From: Chloroflexota bacterium
Lineage (GTDB): Bacteria; Chloroflexota; Dehalococcoidia; SHYM01
Assembly (NCBI GenBank): GCA_016199375.1
Contig: JACQGV010000042.1
Coordinates: 1-6,728, forward strand
Direction of reading: 5' to 3'
Length of the DNA: 6,728 nucleotides
Shown: positions 5,027 through 6,728 of the stretch, piece after piece
Position numbering within the stretch: position 1 is the stretch's first letter
Layout: the number at the start of each line of letters is the position of its first letter
The notes under the pieces: model-generated
Database searches by the model: none
The model's input: only the letters and a program-made list of their open reading frames with translations
Told to the model about the DNA's origin: nothing
Position numbers and translations under genes: made by a program

Positions 5027-6361
5027 TCATTGGGCCGGGATAGTAGCGGAGGCCGCATCCTGCGCTGGCTGCTGCGGCCGCCGCGCCAGGGCGAAGAGCA
5101 GCGCAGAGGTCAGCGCGGCGCCCACAATGGCGAGGAAGGCGGCGCGGTAGCTGCCGGTGGCGTCGTAGAGCAGGCCCGAGACGAAGGGGCCCAGCCCGAA
5201 GGAGAGCATGGAGATGGGCGCGAAGGCCCCCCTGATCGTCCCCAGGAAGGTGCGGCCATAGTACTCGGGCCAGATCATGTTCTGGATGACCGGTATGGCT
5301 CCCGTCGTGAGGCCAGCGCATACGGCGTAGGCGAAGGCCAGGGCCGGCGTGCTGGCGTAGGCCAGCACCACGAACGCCCCGGCGCTCAGCACCGCGTTGA
5401 CGACGGCGCAGAGCCGGACGCTCACCCGCTCGATGATGAGCCCCCAGATGGGCTTGGCGGTCAGGGCGCAGAGGGAGTAGGTCGTCGCCACCGTGGTCGC
5501 CAGCGTCCGCGAGAAGCCCTGGTCGGCGAAATAGGCCAGCTGGTGGAACAGAATAGTGGCGATGGTCAGACCCAGGAGGTTGGAGGCGAACAAGAGCAGC
5601 CACAGGGTCGGAGTCCGCGCTGCCTGCCGCACGGTCCAGCGGGGCTCCTCAGGCAGCGCCGCGCGGGCACCGGATGGGTGGCCCGGAAGGGAGGGCGTCG
5701 CCGCGTCGCCGTCGGGCCGCAGCCCCAGGTCCTCGGGCTGGCGGCGCATGAGAAGGAGCGCCGCCGGCGTCACCGTCGCCATCACCAGGACGCCGATGAG
5801 GGCCCAGGCGAGGCGCCAGCCCAGCACGCTCGCCAAGACCTGAGAGAGGGGCGTGAACACCACGCCGGCCAGGGAGATGCCCAGGGCGGCCAGGGCTACC
5901 GCCCGCCCGCGCCGGCGGATAAACCACTTGGCCACCGTCGCGCTGGTCACCAGGCCGCTGCTCATCCCCATCGCCAGGGAGAACCCGACTCCGAACAGCA
6001 CGTAGAACTGCCAGATGGCGTGGACCTGGCTCAGGAGGATCAGCGTCGCCCCGCCGATGATGCCGCCCGCGGCCATCAGGACGCGCGGCCCGTGGCGGTC
6101 CAGGATCGGCCCCACGATGGGGCCCACGAACATGCCGGTGAGGGAGCGCATGGTGGGCGCCAGGGCGATGGCGCTGCGGCTCCAGCCCATCTCCTTGGTA
6201 ATCGGGACCAGGAAGACGGCCAGGGCGTAGGTGCTGGGGCCCAGCATCATCAGGTCGCCTACAACGGACGAGACGACGATCCACCAGCCGTGGAAGAGCT
6301 TGCGGCGAGGGGCTGGCCCAGGCCCTTCGACGAGCTCAGGGAGAGCGGTGGTCTCTGCCAT
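5027..6361 (-). CDS. MFS transporter, oxalate/formate- or monocarboxylate-like
   Basis: A 444-residue inner-membrane protein with two six-helix halves. The first helix starts at FHGWWIVVSSVV (23-34), a common beginning in the oxalate/formate antiporter and monocarboxylate porter branch. The loop 2-3 motif is GPILDRHGPR (84-93), with WFIRRRGRAVALA (146-158) before helix 5. A cytoplasmic loop (about 206-248) joins the halves, and IWPEYYGR (363-370) lies in the second half. The substrate is probably a small organic anion; this is inference. The start at 6361 is preferred over the in-frame ATG at 6403. GGAAGCGAGG lies just upstream, and a possible -10, TAAAAT (6407-6402), overlaps the 6403 codon. 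Residues 8-13 (PELVEG) are encoded by a copy of the TTCGAC-NN-GCTC repeat. The EthD-like gene follows. Confidence 0.9.
   Translation of the reverse strand: MAETTALPELVEGPGPAPRRKLFHGWWIVVSSVVGDLMMLGPSTYALAVFLVPITKEMGWSRSAIALAPTMRSLTGMFVGPIVGPILDRHGPRVLMAAGGIIGGATLILLSQVHAIWQFYVLFGVGFSLAMGMSSGLVTSATVAKWFIRRRGRAVALAALGISLAGVVFTPLSQVLASVLGWRLAWALIGVLVMATVTPAALLLMRRQPEDLGLRPDGDAATPSLPGHPSGARAALPEEPRWTVRQAARTPTLWLLLFASNLLGLTIATILFHQLAYFADQGFSRTLATTVATTYSLCALTAKPIWGLIIERVSVRLCAVVNAVLSAGAFVVLAYASTPALAFAYAVCAGLTTGAIPVIQNMIWPEYYGRTFLGTIRGAFAPISMLSFGLGPFVSGLLYDATGSYRAAFLAIVGAALTSALLFALARRPQQPAQDAASATIPAQ
6323..6341. repeat. TTCGAC-NN-GCTC repeat inside the transporter gene
   Basis: CCCTTCGACGAGCTCAGGG matches 18 of 19 bases of the copy at 117-135. 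Here it lies within the first codons of the MFS gene, encoding PELVEG upstream of the first membrane helix. The CCCT/AGGG arms would form a hairpin about 20-40 nt into the message. Confidence 0.8.
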
Positions 6362-6401
6362 GCGCCTCGCTTCCGGCCCAGCAGGGCCGCGGGTTGGCGC
6401 C

Positions 6402-6407
6402 ATTTTA
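6402..6407 (-). promoter_or_regulatory. Possible -10 box of the transporter operon
   Basis: TAAAAT on the minus strand (5 of 6 matches to TATAAT) would start transcription near 6395, between the two candidate ATGs. No convincing -35 is seen at the usual spacing, so this is weak. Confidence 0.3.
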
Positions 6408-6462
6408 CATCAGCGACGCCCGCTTGTACGTCCTCAACCGTCTACCGAAGCTAGCTGGATGC

Positions 6463-6491
6463 TTGACACACAGTTAGTATGCTGATAGTTT
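6463..6491 (+). promoter_or_regulatory. Putative promoter of the truncated ORF
   Basis: A perfect TTGACA (6463-6468) is followed after 17 bp by TAGTTT (6486-6491), which matches the -10 consensus at only 3 of 6 positions. The region is much more AT-rich than the rest of the window. Predicted start is near 6498, about 42 nt before the ATG at 6540. Confidence 0.45.
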
Positions 6492-6539
6492 AGATACAGG
6501 GCGAATCGCATTTGGGTATCACATAGATAGGAGACAAGC

Positions 6540-6728
6540 ATGGCACGGCTGGTGGAGTCGCGTAAGGATGTGGAGGGTACGACGCAAAAGCTCAACCAAG
6601 AACTCGGCAACAGTCCAGATTTGCAACGCCGCCTGGCCTACGCTAGAGGCTGGTACTACTTGCCAGAGCTGGACGCGGTTGGGTTTAGCAAGTTCATTGG
6701 ATACGCCGACATGACCGTTGAGAGGTAC
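6540..6728 (+). CDS. 5' part of an unrecognised gene, runs off the window
   Basis: An open frame of 63 codons starts at ATG 6540 with AGGAGA about 8 nt upstream and continues to the window edge. It begins MARLVESRKDVEGTTQKLNQ, with a charged helical start, then LAYARGWYYLPELD and VGFSKFIGYADMTVERY. No signal peptide or membrane helix is seen. I do not recognise the family with confidence; the SKFIGY patch faintly recalls N-terminal regions of some nuclease-associated proteins, which I cannot check. The gene is lower in GC (near 55%) than its neighbours and has its own consensus -35, so it may belong to an acquired segment beyond 6728. It diverges from the transporter operon. Confidence 0.65.
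   Translation, partial: MARLVESRKDVEGTTQKLNQELGNSPDLQRRLAYARGWYYLPELDAVGFSKFIGYADMTVERY

Noticed and set aside
5021..6454. Plus-strand ORF of 477 codons opposite the transporter
   Set aside because: It is the antisense shadow of a clear MFS gene in GC-rich DNA. The translation is low complexity, rich in Gly, Arg, His and Gln, with no domain.

Overview
This is a GC-rich (roughly 65%) bacterial window carrying fatty-acid/acyl-CoA metabolism genes, an uncharacterised cassette of small proteins, and a transporter operon. The mix fits an uncultured environmental bacterium of the Chloroflexota (Dehalococcoidia/SAR202-like). The clues are a stand-alone acyl-CoA carboxyltransferase, a crotonase-fold enzyme, a candidate lipoprotein with a Thr/Pro linker, and dispersed hairpin repeats. 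This assignment is inference: the window has no rRNA or other marker gene.

Layout. Bases 1-245 are intergenic and hold two inverted copies of a small TTCGAC..GCTC repeat (85-136) and a two-hairpin element (168-224). An acyl-CoA carboxyltransferase follows on the minus strand (246-1778). It diverges from a plus-strand pair, a crotonase-family enzyme (1868-2659) and a SAM-dependent methyltransferase (2708-3421), which ends at a terminator-like hairpin. The two divergent units appear to be driven by face-to-face promoters that share the same -10 bases (about 1826-1832). A strong extended -10 promoter (3516-3524) then opens a cassette of three unrecognised genes: a 55-residue ORF split by a -1 frame change (3544-3710), a candidate lipoprotein (3707-4312) and a 69-residue protein (4325-4534). 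A second two-hairpin element (4566-4608) sits between converging genes. On the minus strand, an MFS transporter (6361-5027) is followed 32 bp later by a dimeric alpha/beta-barrel (EthD/Dabb-like) protein (4994-4668). A divergent, lower-GC ORF begins at 6540 and runs off the window.

How the genes may work together. The carboxyltransferase and crotonase act on acyl-CoA thioesters and share a promoter region, so co-regulation in acyl-CoA or carboxylic-acid catabolism is plausible. The crotonase lacks both glutamates of a classical hydratase but has the glutamate expected of a delta3,delta2-enoyl-CoA isomerase type enzyme. The transporter and EthD-like protein look like a two-gene uptake and processing operon for a small organic acid or ring compound.

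The best candidates for something undescribed are the 3544-4534 cassette, with its slippery C-run and downstream 9-bp stem, and the repeat families, one of which lies inside the 5' end of the transporter gene. No CRISPR array, tRNA, rRNA or insertion sequence was seen.
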